NCBI GenBank assembly: GCA_944474755.1
Contig: OX104113.1
Location: forward strand, 68,035,944-68,099,943
Source: Limnoperna fortunei
Taxonomy: Eukaryota; Mollusca; Bivalvia; Mytilida; Modiolidae
Direction of reading: 5' to 3'
DNA: 64,000 nt
Shown here: piece by piece, positions 1-11,170 of the stretch
Layout of the letters: every line of letters starts with the position of its first letter
Numbering within the stretch: position 1 is the stretch's first letter
Program-made: the position numbers and the translations under genes
The notes under the pieces: model-generated
The model's database searches: none
Seen by the model: the letters and a program-made list of their open reading frames with translations, nothing else
What the model was told of the DNA's origin: nothing

Positions 1-328
1 GTCCTGACATTTATTACACATATATTATCCTACAAGATCAATAAAACGATAACATTTAAAATAGGATTATTTGTACTGTCAGACTGTGAGCACTCTGCGT
101 CTTATAATACTGTATATAACGGTAAAAATTCTATACTTAAATATTATTGGAATTAAAAAAAATACCTTCTGCACTGTGCTCCCCGGTGTGTTTGTGTGTT
201 CGTTACAATATAGTTGCTCTGGGATTTATCTGTATAGACCCACCCCACATCCTTTTCACCACCTCTCCTAAAGATCTTTGTATCTTGGAATATATGTTTT
301 ATTTGAGGAAACTGCATTCATGTACATT
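1..328. other. AT-rich sequence without a recognisable gene
   Basis: Only short ORFs with no family resemblance are present on either strand, and no splice-consistent exon was seen. The first clear structure is the repeat beginning near 329. Confidence 0.5.
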
Positions 329-1002
329 TATCCCCGGCTTGTAACAAATGCGGACTTTTGATTGGTTGGTTACCCGTCGGTACAAATCCCATGCCCCCGG
401 CTTCGTTGCTAACGTCGCAGGGTGTACTGTTTGTGCGTTGCGATGTATGTTCTGAAGTAATCAGTGTATGTTAATCCACAAAGGAATATTTCTGTCTTTT
501 ATATTTGTATTTTTACTTCATTTCAAACACTGCAAATGCACTACGTTCACACAGACACACATAAATATGAATGAAATCGGAACTTGACGTCATTGTCTCT
601 TGACGTTATGATAACGTGACCTGAGCCGCCAAAATACCGAAAGTAGAAAAACAATGGAAAACATAATTAAAACTAATCAAACCCGTTAAGTCTGAGGTTG
701 GTACCTAAGGTACAATCCTCGACCTGGTAAAATGGGCATTTTCTGCACGAAAAACGTAAACAAAACTGTGAGCAACTGTGATGACGTTCATCAATTAGCT
801 CATTTCTGACGAGAAAAGAACCTATTTTCAGCCTTTTAAACTTGTAAGCCGGAGATAAATCCGTTACCTACGTTATAACCCGGGTGTATGGAAATTGTAC
901 CACCTGAAAGTACTTCTGGACAGCCTTCGGCTCCGCCTCAGGCTGAACAGAAGTACTTTAAGGTGGTACAATTTCCATACACCCGGGTAATAACGTAGGT
1001 AA
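329..1002 (+). repeat. Dispersed repeat A, copy 1, ending in a 139-bp hairpin
   Basis: This unit begins with TATCCCCGGCTTGTAACAAA and recurs from about 1180 with roughly 85-90% identity by eye, including the blocks near 600 (TGACGTTATGATAACGTGACC) and 700 (TCTGAGGTTGGTACCTA). It ends in the long hairpin at 864-1002. No ORF of note and no clear terminal inverted repeat or target duplication was found, so its class is unknown; a non-autonomous DNA element is the best guess. Confidence 0.7.
864..1002. repeat. 139-bp hairpin at the end of repeat A copy 1
   Basis: The left arm TTACCTACGTTATAACCCGG pairs with the right arm CCGGGTAATAACGTAGGTAA, and the arms continue inward through GTGTATGGAAATTGTACCACC and AGTACTTCTG to a loop of about 30 bases (AGCCTTCGGCTCCGCCTCAGGCT), which is itself self-complementary. 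A second copy of the same hairpin is at 2517-2655. Confidence 0.85.
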
Positions 1003-1398
1003 CTGATAGTATCTATTTGGAACCCAAGATATTGTAAACGAATCATATTCATGTTCGATAATTCTCTATACAAAATTATGTAAGTCAATAAAGTATTTAT
1101 TTACGGACGAGTAGAATGCGGGAAAAATAACGTAGGACATGCAAAGATCAAACATAAGTATGTGACCGACAGAGTGTATTATCCCCGGCTTGTAACAAAT
1201 GCGGACTTTTGATTAGTTGGTTACCCGTCGGTACAAATCCCATGCTCCCGGCTGCGTTGCTAACGTCACGCATGGTGTATTGTTTGCACGTTGCTAATGT
1301 ATTTTCTAGAGTACCAGTGTATGCTATTCTACAGAGGAATATTTCTGTCTTTTTATATTTGTATTTGTGCTTCCTTTCAAACACTGCAGATGCCCTAC

Positions 1399-2199
1399 TA
1401 CGGAAGCCGTAACGGGACATGAAAATTATCTCGATAAAACAAAATTGTTATAAAAAAGATCTCGAATATTAAACAGCCTAGTTATCTCGAGAAAACGATA
1501 CTGTAATATCGTGATCTCAATATATAGATATCGTTATCTCGGGAAACGATACTGTTATCTCGAGAAAACGATATTGTTATACCGTGATCTCGATATAAAG
1601 ATATTGTTATATTGTGATCTTGATAAAACAAGTGTATCGTTATCTCGAGAAAACGATATTGTTATATCGTGATCTCGATACAAAGAGATCGTTATCTCAG
1701 GAAACGATACTGTTATCTCGAGAAAACGATATTGTTATATCGTGATCTCGATATAAAGATATTGTTATATCGTGATCTCGATAAAACAAGTGTATCGTTA
1801 TCTCGAGAAAACGATATTGTTATATCGTGATCTCGATATAAAGATATTGTTATCGCGAGAAAACGAAATAACAATTTCGTTTTCTCGAGATAACAATATC
1901 GTTTTCTCGACATAACAGTATCGTTTTCTTGAGATAACGATACAATTGGTTTATCGAGATCACGATATAACAATATCGTTTTCTCGAGATAACGATATCT
2001 TAATATCGAGATCACGATATAACAATATCGTTTTCTCGAGATAACGATACATTGTTTTATCGAGATTTCAATATAACAATTTCGTTTTCTCGAGATAACG
2101 ATAGACAGTTTTATCGAGATCTCGATATAACAATTTTGTTTTAACGAGATAACATATTAAAAAAGTTCTTATTTTTCATGTCCACTTACGGCTTCCGTA
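1399..2199. mobile_element. 801-bp foldback element built from short palindromes, inserted in repeat A
   Basis: The element is bounded by inverted ends TACGGAAGCCGT and ACGGCTTCCGTA, followed inward by GGACATGAAAA and TTTTTCATGTCC. It is flanked by the 6-bp direct repeat CCCTAC (1393-1398 and 2200-2205), a likely target-site duplication. Its interior is dozens of variants of ATCGTTATCTCGAGAAAACG and ATATCGTGATCTCGATATAA. Near 1857 the orientation flips, so the right half (TCGTTTTCTCGAGATAACG units) is the reverse complement of the left half and the whole element can fold on itself. The ORF through it is repeat-encoded and not a gene. Confidence 0.85.
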
Positions 2200-2516
2200 C
2201 CCTACATTCACACTGACACACATAAATTATGAATTAAATCGGAACTTGACGTCATTGTCTGTTGACGTATTGATAACGTAACTTGAGGCGACAAACTACT
2301 GAAAGTAGGAAAACAATGTTAAACAAAATAAAAACTTTTAAAACTCGCTAAGTCTGAGGTTGGTACTGAAGGTACCATGCTAGACTTGGTAAAATGGGCA
2401 TTTTCTGCATAAAAACGTATAATGTTTTGTGAGCAACTCTGATGACGTTGCCCATTTTGCTTATTTCTGACTGCAGAAGAACCCATTTTCAGCCTTTTAC
2501 ACCGTGGATAAATCCG

Positions 2517-2655
2517 TTACCTACGTTATAACCCGGGTGTATGGAAATTGTACCACCTGAAAGTACTTCTGGACAGCCTTCGGCTTCGCCTCAGGCTTCA
2601 CAGAAGTACTTTCAGGTGGTAAAATTTCCATACACGCGGGTAATAACGTAGGTAA
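2517..2655. repeat. 139-bp hairpin, second copy
   Basis: Same arms as 864-1002, with a few substitutions: the right arm reads CACGCGGGTAATAACGTAGG where copy 1 has CACCCGGG. The length is conserved exactly. Confidence 0.85.
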
Positions 2656-3640
2656 CTGATAATACAGCTTATAATAATTTATTCCCCGATTTTCAGGAAA
2701 TTTATAGGGAACTGGTTTATGTGGAAGGGGGTGGTGTCAATGATTTACCGTATACAACAAAGAAATAGTAATGTTTAGTTTAGACTATAGTAAAAGTTTT
2801 ACAGTGAACTAATATACTAAACATAACAATAAAGGATTAATAGTATCTGATTTTTCTGAGAAATGTATATATAGGTTTACTAAACCAAGCATGTAAATTG
2901 ATTATGCGCAAAATTCGACTAAACCTATAAAATAAATGGACAGTTTGAAATCAACGATCCTGTGACTAAACCAAAAACAAACATAGCGACTATCTGCAAA
3001 AATGATTATAATAATCATAGTTCATATTATATTCCGGGACTATACTTGGAGGATTCCCAGTGATCTACCCACAGAGCTTTCCAATGCGTCCCCAGGGTAG
3101 GAAGGCTCCCTCTTTTGGGGTAGGCTGGGGGTTGTAATGTTATAATAGGGAAAGCCTGAACATGGACTGTAGTATAAGGCTCACTGTAGCCCTACAAAAG
3201 ATTCAATTCTGCTCCCTACCCACTTCTCCATACTTTTACATGTACAGTAGCAGTCAAAATTTCCAATGTCCCATCACTGTTTCCAATTTATTTATTGTTA
3301 TCGATATTTGAAGTTGGAAAAAAAATTTGAATGAATAAAATGTACCGAAAATAGATACAATATATACTGAGTTCCAATGAAAACGCAACACTATGTTTGA
3401 AATATTTTTGATGTGTGTAAAAGTTAAATAAATTTGCAAAGGTATATGTGGTTTAAAATCATTAACTAACAAATCGATACATTAATGGTCCACTGATTTT
3501 TAAAACTCTCTCTCCTACAGTAACCACTTACAAATACGCGAAATTTTCGTTGTGCCATGTAGAAATGCATGAATAACCTCAAAAGAAGTCCATATGTTAA
3601 CCTTTACTTACGGCTACAAAAATCCTATCTAAAGTTTTCA
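2656..3640. other. Non-coding stretch with one possible transposon end
   Basis: No gene is recognised. The segment near 3370 (GTTCCAATGAAAACGCAACA) resembles the end of a Tc1-type element and lies about 300 bp before a Tc1-type transposase relic, but no matching 3' terminus was found. Confidence 0.4.
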
Positions 3641-3659
3641 AGGTTTACTCTATACAAAT

Positions 3660-4215
3660 GTGATAATGCCAAAGCTTTCAGACACTAAGCGACAGGAGGT
3701 TTTTGGCATGATCCAAGGAAGGATGTCTCGACGTAAAATCTCTAGTCGGATGCATTGTTCACCGTCGACAATTACTCGCTTGGCCCAACGACATCAGCCG
3801 AGGGGTTCAGTAAGCGACAGGCCACGCCCAGGAAGACAACGATCCTCAGCAATACCGTTACATTCGCCTTCAGCATTTACGAGATCGATTCCGAACCGCT
3901 GTACAGACGTGACGTGAGGCGATTGGAACGCACATAAGGCCAATTTGATCTAATACAGCTAGATGTCGACTACGCCAAAATGGACTCGGAGCAAGACGAC
4001 CTCTCCAAAGAAACATGCTCACCCCTTTAGAGGCGTCGAAACCGACTTGAATGGACACGAGTGCTTCAACGATGGGCACATAGACAATGGGCATCTGAGT
4101 TGTGGTCCGATGAATCCCGTTTTCACTTGAGACACAGTGACGGACGAACACGTGTTTGGAGGCGTCGAGGTGAACGATACGCTGAAAAATGTGTTCAATA
4201 AAGAGAGGCTTTAAA
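3660..4215 (+). pseudogene. Tc1/mariner-type transposase relic, frameshifted
   Basis: A DDE transposase of the Tc1 family would bind element ends through paired helix-turn-helix domains and cut with a D,D,E site. The N-terminal frame at 3660-3840 has the HTH signature (KRQEVFGMIQGRMSRRKISS, then STITRL and RGSVSDRPRPGRQR). The reading then moves to other frames: YIRLQHLRDRFRTAVQ follows near 3850-3905, and RLEWTRVLQRWAHRQW with the catalytic-region motif LWSDESRF and RTRVWRRRGERYAEKCV follows near 4038-4195. In-frame stops (after RTAVQT and after KCVQ) and frame changes show it is dead. The C-terminal third with the last acidic residue was not found, so it is also truncated. Confidence 0.85.
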
Positions 4216-4289
4216 TCATTCGATAGAAAGGTAATGTGCCCTAGAAAGATCCGCCGATCTTGAACAAGTAACAAACACACTATATCGCA

Positions 4290-5300
4290 TGAAACTTTAA
4301 AAGTACAAAGTTAACATTTATTTGGCTAGTAAACTGAAAACCATTTTATCTCTCCAGAGCAGCAGTTAAGTATAATATACATTGTATTGAAATATTACTG
4401 TGCTTCAGGGGGAGGGGGGGGGAGGTCGGTGTCTTCGTATAGAGAAAACAGAACCTTTTGGGCAATACTTCATGATGTATAATCACCTCCTTAGCAAAGA
4501 CTTTTCAAGTGTGGTACGATTGTAATTTGTTAGTGCGATTTTCAAACTGCGTGCTACAGTCTCTGGAACCCATAAATTAACGATTGTATCGTTCGTACAT
4601 CGTATATTTATAGTTTGTACAATGTTCGTGTATCATTCGTACATTGTGCGTAAATCGTTTTTGTATAGTGTATTATAAAATACTACGTAAAATTTGGCCC
4701 TAATAAGCTAAAATCGGCATGATCAATATCTTGATTACTAAATTATTATAAAAAAGGCTACCCGGTTAATAACTTTTTTCGTTCGGCCCACAGGGCAATA
4801 AGGAAAGTCATATTGCCCGTTTACGATCTCGCCTGCGGTCTTCCGAATCAGTAAGCTAGTTTTCGGTGACTATAGACGGACTGTCATGGCATTTAGTGTA
4901 GTGAAATGGATAGTTTATTGGCAAGGGTCTGGTTGAGCTTACTAAGAAGGACAAGAGTGAATATGAACCAGGTACGATTAATAGTATTTACAACAGTATT
5001 GACAGATACGGCTATCCTTACACTGTTTGCCAGATACCCAACTTTCTTTACTTTTTTCCTCCGTGACACAAATGTCATTTTTCTTTGCTATTTGAAATGT
5101 GAGTGTGTTGATATTTGGTATGTTGATGATTTGTCATAATTGGTTGTATGTTATAGTGTATTTATTCGTTCTGTGATCTTTTTAGACTTGGTAATCATTC
5201 GCATTGTTCATACAAGCCAGCTAATATACAGACTGTTTGGTTTATTTAATAAACATGTTACAAATTGACTTATTCTGTATTGGACTTGTATTGAATCTCT
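4290..5300. other. Gene-poor AT-rich stretch
   Basis: No coding exon is recognised. It contains a short G-run near 4410 and degenerate copies of CGTACATCGTATATTT-like words (4590-4660). The ORF at 4906-5139 and its antisense partner show no family resemblance. Confidence 0.4.
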
Positions 5301-5304
5301 GTCG

Positions 5305-5345
5305 GCTGTATTGGCCCTCGACCCTATGGTCTCGGGACCAATACA
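5305..5345. repeat. Short hairpin
   Basis: GGCTGTATTGGCCCTCGACCC pairs with the downstream GGTCTCGGGACCAATACAGCC, giving arms of about 20 bp with a tiny loop. It is probably a remnant of a larger foldback element, because the outer sequence (TTGAATCTC versus CAAATCAATAC) is less symmetrical. Confidence 0.6.
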
Positions 5346-5757
5346 GCCAATTTCAAATCAATACCTGGGCAACACAGATTAAGCTAGTTAATAACAATGC
5401 TACAGTATGGTTTTCTCCTGCATGCATTGTATGGTTTATCGTGTATTCCATCGTATATCGGTTTATTCTATCGTATATGGTTATACGCTTTCCGTTTTCA
5501 TTTGCGTACACTTCATGATGCATCGTCCGTACAACGTTTTACAAATGAAATTTAAAATTATGTAACAACTTTCTGAATGTCACAGGTTGAAAATAATAAA
5601 TTGAAGTAATCGTAAAAGTAATCGTAAAAGGTTATTAAATAATAAAACGAAAGTACAAATAAACTACTGTGGCAATCCGTATATACATTGTCTTAAAATG
5701 ACGAATATAATTACTCCATCCCTTGAAAGGTAATCAAGTCGCCCAAAACACAGTTTT

Positions 5758-6000
5758 CAACGACTTATTGTTGTTGTCTGGTTTCTTATCATTACTAAGT
5801 CACCGACTACGAAGTGTCGCAGGAGTTATTGCTTGTGTCTAGTTTCTTATTATTATTATGTCCCAGACCACGATGTGTCGGATGACTTGTTGTATTTGCC
5901 AAGTTTCGTATTGTTATGCCTCTCAAACTGAGTTCGTGTAGACATATTGTTTTTGCGTTGTTTGATCTTATTATATTTTTCTTCCAATAATTTTGTCCGA
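5758..6000. repeat. Degenerate tandem repeat, about 65 bp period
   Basis: Three to four diverged copies of a unit containing TTGTTGTCTGGTTTCTTATC and CCGACTACGAAGTGTCGCAG follow one another. Later copies read TGTGTCTAGTTTCTTATTAT and CCAGACCACGATGTGTCGGA. Confidence 0.55.
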
Positions 6001-6089
6001 CCATTTTCTCGGAGACCGTACATTAGATCGATTTGAAACTTCAAAAAACATGAAATAATGCATGATCATTTAAAATTGATGAAAAAAAT

Positions 6090-7560
6090 TCTTAAACTCC
6101 AAAAGTATTTGGATTTTAATGAAAATTATTATGAACTATATGAAGTATGTGAAATCGTACCATATGATGCACATGTTGGTTTTCCATCGCAGCCATTTTG
6201 AATCCAAGATGGCCGCCGAAAATTAAAAATGCTCCAATTTGCACGAACGGATATAAGCTAAAATAATATGTTACGAATGATGTTAGTCATAAAAATTTGA
6301 ATTTGATGATGGAGGCCATCTTAAAAGCCGCTCCATTTTGAAATTGAACAAAAATCTTTAAAAATCAAAGTGTGTGGATTTAAATGAAAGTTGGTATATA
6401 AGTGGAGTATGTTATACCGCACCATATGAGGCACATGTTGACTTTCTATGGCGGTCATTTTGAATCCAAGATGGCCTTCAACATATTCAAATTGGTCCGA
6501 TTTATTTTGCACGAGACTTGGTTTTTCAGGTAGATTATGATGTTGCGAATGGATGTTAGTCATAAAAAATTAGAATTCAATCATGGTGGCTATCTGAAAA
6601 TGAGAATTTGATAATGCCAACGATCTTAAAATGGCGGCAATTTTGAAAATGAAAAAATAAAAATTCATAAGTTAATGGATTTTTAATGAAAATTTGTATA
6701 TACATGTACGTAGCATATGATATGCAGAACGCTAACATACATGTTAAATTTCTATGGCGACCATTTTGTATTAAAGATGGCCACCAAAATTGCAAAATGC
6801 TCCGATTTGCACGAAACTTGCTTTTCTGGTATATAAAGATGCTGCGAATGGATGTCTGAACTAGAGGGTCCACGGGGGTCGTTTGGGAGCCATTCACGAT
6901 CCATGCGATTATAATCATGTTTAATGTTTTTCCATCTTTCTAATTATTGAGTTTGTCCGGCATTCTTTTGTAGAACGAGTCGAGAGATCCTCATGAAACT
7001 TTGCACAAATCTAGATGCCATGTCTAGTCGTGCACATCGGTTTAAGATTTTTGAAAATGGCCGCCGTTGAAAAAAGAACAGTTCTCAGACCTCGGGATGG
7101 TTGAAATAAATTTGACGCAAACGCCGCCATTTTGTAAATATATCCGTTTCCCCACAACTTTGTCCAAATTCAACGAAATTTGATGTGCGTATATTTTAAT
7201 GCACAAGCTAAGACTGTCATGTGACCGACTATGTATGTAGACGGGAGGGGAATTTTTTTGACTTGCAATCACAATCAGCACTAGTTCTTCTTCTTTCAAC
7301 AAGAAACTTTGTGAGTATATTGGGACTACTGAAGTTGTGCAATCAACTTTAAAAATTGTTTAAAGGGCCGCCGTTTTTAAAATAGTTGCCGCTAAAAATA
7401 AAAATACATTCTTCAGATCTCTAGGAGCGATTTCAATGGAAATTGGTAAACTGATACGGTTGACTATCCTGAACATTTTGGAGGAAAACCATTGATGCGA
7501 ATGCTGCCATTTTGTAAAACGCTGTCATTTTACCACCCTCCCCCTCCCAATGCCAACTTT
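6090..7560. repeat. Array of diverged repeats carrying the motif CATTTTGAATCCAAGATGGC
   Basis: The core ATGGCGGCCATTTTGAATCC / AAGATGGCCGCC-type sequence recurs near 6190, 6460, 6630 and 6760, with the related AAATGGCCGCCGTTG at 7055 and further variants to about 7520. Spacer blocks (GCACGAAACTTGGTTTTTCAGG, 'gttagtcataaaaa') also recur. Units are 140-300 bp and strongly diverged. No coding capacity is evident. Confidence 0.55.
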
Positions 7561-8209
7561 GTCTGATTTCAACGATTTTTTTATCAAGACCTATTTTAAT
7601 GTACCGATTTCAATGAAATACGTTCCATGAAGATTTTGGGATTTTTGGCCGATTTGTGCTGGCATTCCAACACAGTATTACTGGGTTTTTTTTATTCGTA
7701 ATGATACTTGGAAGGAAATACTTTCAGTCTAAAAATGTTGTTCATACACATAGTTATGTTTTGTAATGCATTCCAGATGTTAAGGAAATTTGTTTTCGTT
7801 TTCAATTTTCCAAAACCTTACAGTACGTTCTGTCCTGCATAGATGGCGTTTATTGACATTTGGAACCCTTCATGCACATGGAACCTTACGACCTTTAAAA
7901 TGGGGTTATGAATGAATTTAGTTTGATAAATTATATATAGCGTGCAATAAACATTTGATTTCAGCGGTTTAACTCTTTAACATGTCTATTTCTTTTGATT
8001 TCGCCAAAAAAGTTTAATAAGGCGAAAAAAAAAAAAACACAACGGGTACAAAGAAGCCACTAAACTCTCAAGAAGAAGCTCCGAATGTGATTGACATGCA
8101 TGTTGGGTTTATACATGTTATATCCTAATTGACTCTTTTCGTTGCTAATTACATAATTTTTCAGTTGAATTAATTTCATTTCTACAAATTTTAAGTTGCG
8201 CCTCTGAGT

Positions 8210-8560
8210 TTAAAAGGTCAATCGCAACTTCGCATATAGCACAACAATATGGAGTTCATAAGTCAACGGTTATCGCTTAGTCAGATGTCTTAGAGCTACA
8301 AGAAAAATAGCTGATCGTTTCAGGAGCAGACTTCAGCATGTTATATCAGACGTCAAAATTTCCGCATGCATTTTGTCTATCGCTGTAGCCGATTTCAGAC
8401 AGCCACGGCAACAGCAAGAGATGTTTTTTTTCATGTTCCCTTACCTATGTACATGTACGATCAGAAATCGTTTGTGGAGTTGCAGGTGATGTCACGATGT
8501 CCGTTTAATGAACCGCAACTTACATCACGACGTCGACAACGCAAATACATTGGTTGCATA
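8210..8560 (+). pseudogene. Second Tc1-type transposase relic, heavily decayed
   Basis: Near 8225-8265 a broken frame reads AQQYGVHKSTVIA, an HTH-like recognition helix. Near 8385-8420 the frame reads SRFQTATATARDV, matching the conserved RF-TAT-TAR segment of Tc1-like transposases. Near 8510-8545 it reads QLTSRRRQRKY, like the LT-RRRQ-R segment that precedes the second catalytic domain. Stops separate these blocks and nothing recognisable follows. It is a remnant of a different copy from the relic at 3660. Confidence 0.6.
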
Positions 8561-8775
8561 CTTCAATTTAAACTAATCATCTTTTCTATTGTCTTTGTAC
8601 CCCAATCAAACATTTATAGGATGGGCTAGACCGTAGGAAAGCGTGAACATGTCCCGTACAACATTTAATTAGTCTAATGCCACTTCTTCAAGATTTGAAT
8701 AACATCCCACCACAAAGACCTATAAACCCACTACTAGGTATGACTAGTTTGTGTTGGACACTCACGGCGCAGTTC

Positions 8776-8807
8776 CCCCCCCCCCCCCCACCCAAAAAAA
8801 AAAAAAA
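8776..8807. repeat. Homopolymer C/A tract
   Basis: A run of C (broken once by A) is followed by about 14 A. A similar C-run then A-run junction occurs at 51111-51138, so both may be decayed tails or insertion-linked tracts of one repeat family. Confidence 0.6.
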
Positions 8808-8892
8808 ATCAGGATATAGTATTCTTACTTCAGCATTTTTGGACCATTTTTGGCAATTTCAACAGCAATGAGAAAAATAATTAAATTCTTCA

Positions 8893-8957
8893 ATCTAATT
8901 CAAATTTAATCTTTCACTTGCTCTAGCCCTCTTGGCTATGGTCGCTGCGTTAAATAA
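8893..8957. repeat. Half-copy of a palindromic MITE family
   Basis: CTTCAATCTAATTCAAATTT followed by AATCTTTCACTTGCTCTAGC matches the left arm of the hairpins at 36708-36814 and 57801-57909. The right arm is missing here. Confidence 0.6.
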
Positions 8958-8959
8958 TT

Positions 8960-10400
8960 GCCCGTAAAATGAACAAAAAGTTTGCGCCAGTATACTATCG
9001 AATAATATATTTCTTAAGTTTAAGTTTAAGCGACTGTTTTTAAATTTTATTTATTGTAGATATATGCATAAAATTCACAACAGTAATGCTTTTCAGCCAA
9101 AAAAATTGCATACCGAGCAATATATATTGTCTATTTATTCCTGAATATCGAATCATTGAATCTGTGTAATTTTAATTACATATATAACCCCAAATTTCAT
9201 ATGCGAACATAAGATGAATGTTATTTTGAAGTTTGTAATACACGTTATTGCCTACAGAAGTACATATTTATTTCTGCTTATTTTTAACACCCCTTATTTT
9301 TAGAATCACGTAAATAGTATATTTTAAATCGGATATGATAAACTATATTTATGTCCACAAAACACAATAGTCAATATTTTTAAGAAACAAAACAATAGCT
9401 AATACAGCTAAAGTAAAATCACATAAATTTAATTGTCAATAATTATCACAAATCTGATGAAGGCAATAGTTAGGTAATTGTTTGATAAGAATAACAGACC
9501 ACCAGACAGTATCTATTAATTTAATTGTTTAAATGACCTGTGTCGGACACATCATTAGAAAATTTTGTTTTGTCTACCACCTGGTCATCTTCGGTTCTTT
9601 CTGCCGCAGTCAAAATAAACAATGTCATGCCTTAATTTTATGTGTTTGCGAGTTCAGTGAAAGTTGAGGTACCTTGGTATGAAAATAGAATGAAAGTGAA
9701 TGGACGTGTATTTATAATTATTATATTGGAAATATGTATATAATAAATATGTCTGTAGGAACATTAGTGTTTATGAAATTAAGCAACAAGTAGCTACCCT
9801 GTGACACAAAAAATGACAGAAATTTCCCACCAAAGAATGCATACGTACATCACGGTTTATTAAAGTGTACTTTCTGTGGCTGTACAGATAAATTCTATAA
9901 TTTAAGAGGTTATACACTTATTGTTTTTTCTGTGCATTTTTGAGTTTCGTTGTGCTGTCTTATAAACGTCAATTTAAATGAAGACATGTGTGTTTGATCC
10001 ATCTCTGTATATAAAGGGTTTTTTAAACGTAATAATCGCACTGTTTAAGAAGGAACTAGGAAACAAGAATTTTCAAAATAATGCACAATAAAGGAGGAGG
10101 TGAACGATGACAGTGATCAAATGCTAGTTATTTAATCAAGGAATTCTAAGTAAATGCTATAAAAGCGTCTGACCCAATGTGCCCAGTCTGTCAACGACAG
10201 TTGTTTTCCCAAATGAGAGATAAAGCAAAATTTCATCCGGACAAATTTCTGATGACTTGGCAGAGAAGGGAAACAAATGTGTCGTATTTTACAGATGAAT
10301 ATCGAAGGTATCTGTTTTGACCCATACGCCTGTATATTTATACTTTGATTTATAATATATCATATATAAATTGCAGTTTGACACTTGGGAAATGTACAGT
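8960..10400. other. Gene-poor AT-rich stretch
   Basis: No exon, tandem array or terminal inverted repeat was recognised. It lies on the downstream side of the mutarotase gene, and no C-terminal mutarotase exon was found here on the minus strand. Confidence 0.45.
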
Positions 10401-10404
10401 TTAT

Positions 10405-11170
10405 TTATGTAATAGTAACTTGTGTGTAGGGCGAAAGGCGAGGGCTGTAACCAGATAAATAGTCCGTATCAAGTCCTTCAGAAGTCGGTAATCCTGATAT
10501 TTTACTTTTATTTCATTTAACAAATTAGAACACAAATATACGTTTAATAGTTTACAAAATGAACTTTTCAATATATGTACATGCATGGTTTGTGGCACAT
10601 GGAAATTTGAATCAGCTCTTTGATCAGGCTGTATCACCGATACAGCCGGGCTGTATCAAAAGATTGGATACAGTCCGTTTGCTGATACGTCCCGGCTGAA
10701 TCTTTTATTCCAAAGCACATCAACTGTTGCTTACAATGCAGACTGCAAATTATCCAATTGAATGGTTTGTTACATCATTGATATGAAAAGTGATGAAATA
10801 ATTATGTAATAGTAACTTGTATGTAGGACCATATCCAGAATTACGGACTGATGAAGGACCAGATACGGACTGTTAATGCCCGAGCAAAAGGCGAGGGCTC
10901 TAACAAGATAACGGTCCGTATCTGGTCCATTGGATGTCCGTAATTCTGATACGGACTATACACACAAGTTACGATTACTTCTATTTCATTGAACACATAA
11001 GAAAACAAACAGGATTAATAGTTGACAAAACAAAATTAACTTTCAATATATGTAAATGCATTTGTTTTGCGATATATGGAAATTCGAGTCTTTTTGGTCA
11101 GGCTGTATCACCGTTACAGCCCGGGCTGTATCAAACTCCAGGCGGTAACGAAGACTAGATACAGCCGTTT
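10405..11170. repeat. Direct duplication of a ~300-bp repeat, with TCAGGCTGTATCACCG blocks
   Basis: TAATAGTAACTTGTGTGTAGG (10410) and TAATAGTAACTTGTATGTAGG (10806) start two diverged copies. Both later contain CAATATATGTAAATGCAT-like sequence and end in TCAGGCTGTATCACCG followed by TACAGCC and GGCTGTATCAAA (about 10624 and 11099). The second copy contains an extra hairpin at 10835-10949. Confidence 0.6.
10835..10949. repeat. 115-bp inverted repeat
   Basis: The left arm CCAGAATTACGGACTGATGA, then GGACCAGATACGGACTGTTA, pairs with TAACGGTCCGTATCTGGTCC and the distal CCGTAATTCTG. The loop contains AAAAGGCGAGGGCTCTAACA. Confidence 0.7.

Larger units (their letters stand above)
1180..2655 (+). repeat. 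Dispersed repeat A, copy 2, split by a foldback element
   Basis: Homologous to 329-1002 but interrupted. The left part is about 1180-1398 and the right part about 2200-2655. The junction sequence in copy 1 (CTGCAAATGCACTACGTTCA) shows that the DNA between is a later insertion. The copy ends in the same 139-bp hairpin as copy 1. Confidence 0.75.

Noticed and set aside
864..1002. microRNA precursor
   Set aside because: The hairpin is far longer and more perfect than a metazoan pre-miRNA and is part of a repeated element.
1713..2015. 100-codon ORF on the minus strand rich in 'SRSRYNN' units
   Set aside because: It is translated foldback-element repeats; the codon pattern follows the palindrome unit and there is no gene context.
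3870..4280. 136-codon minus-strand ORF
   Set aside because: It is the antisense shadow of the Tc1 transposase relic, whose plus-strand reading has the recognisable motifs.
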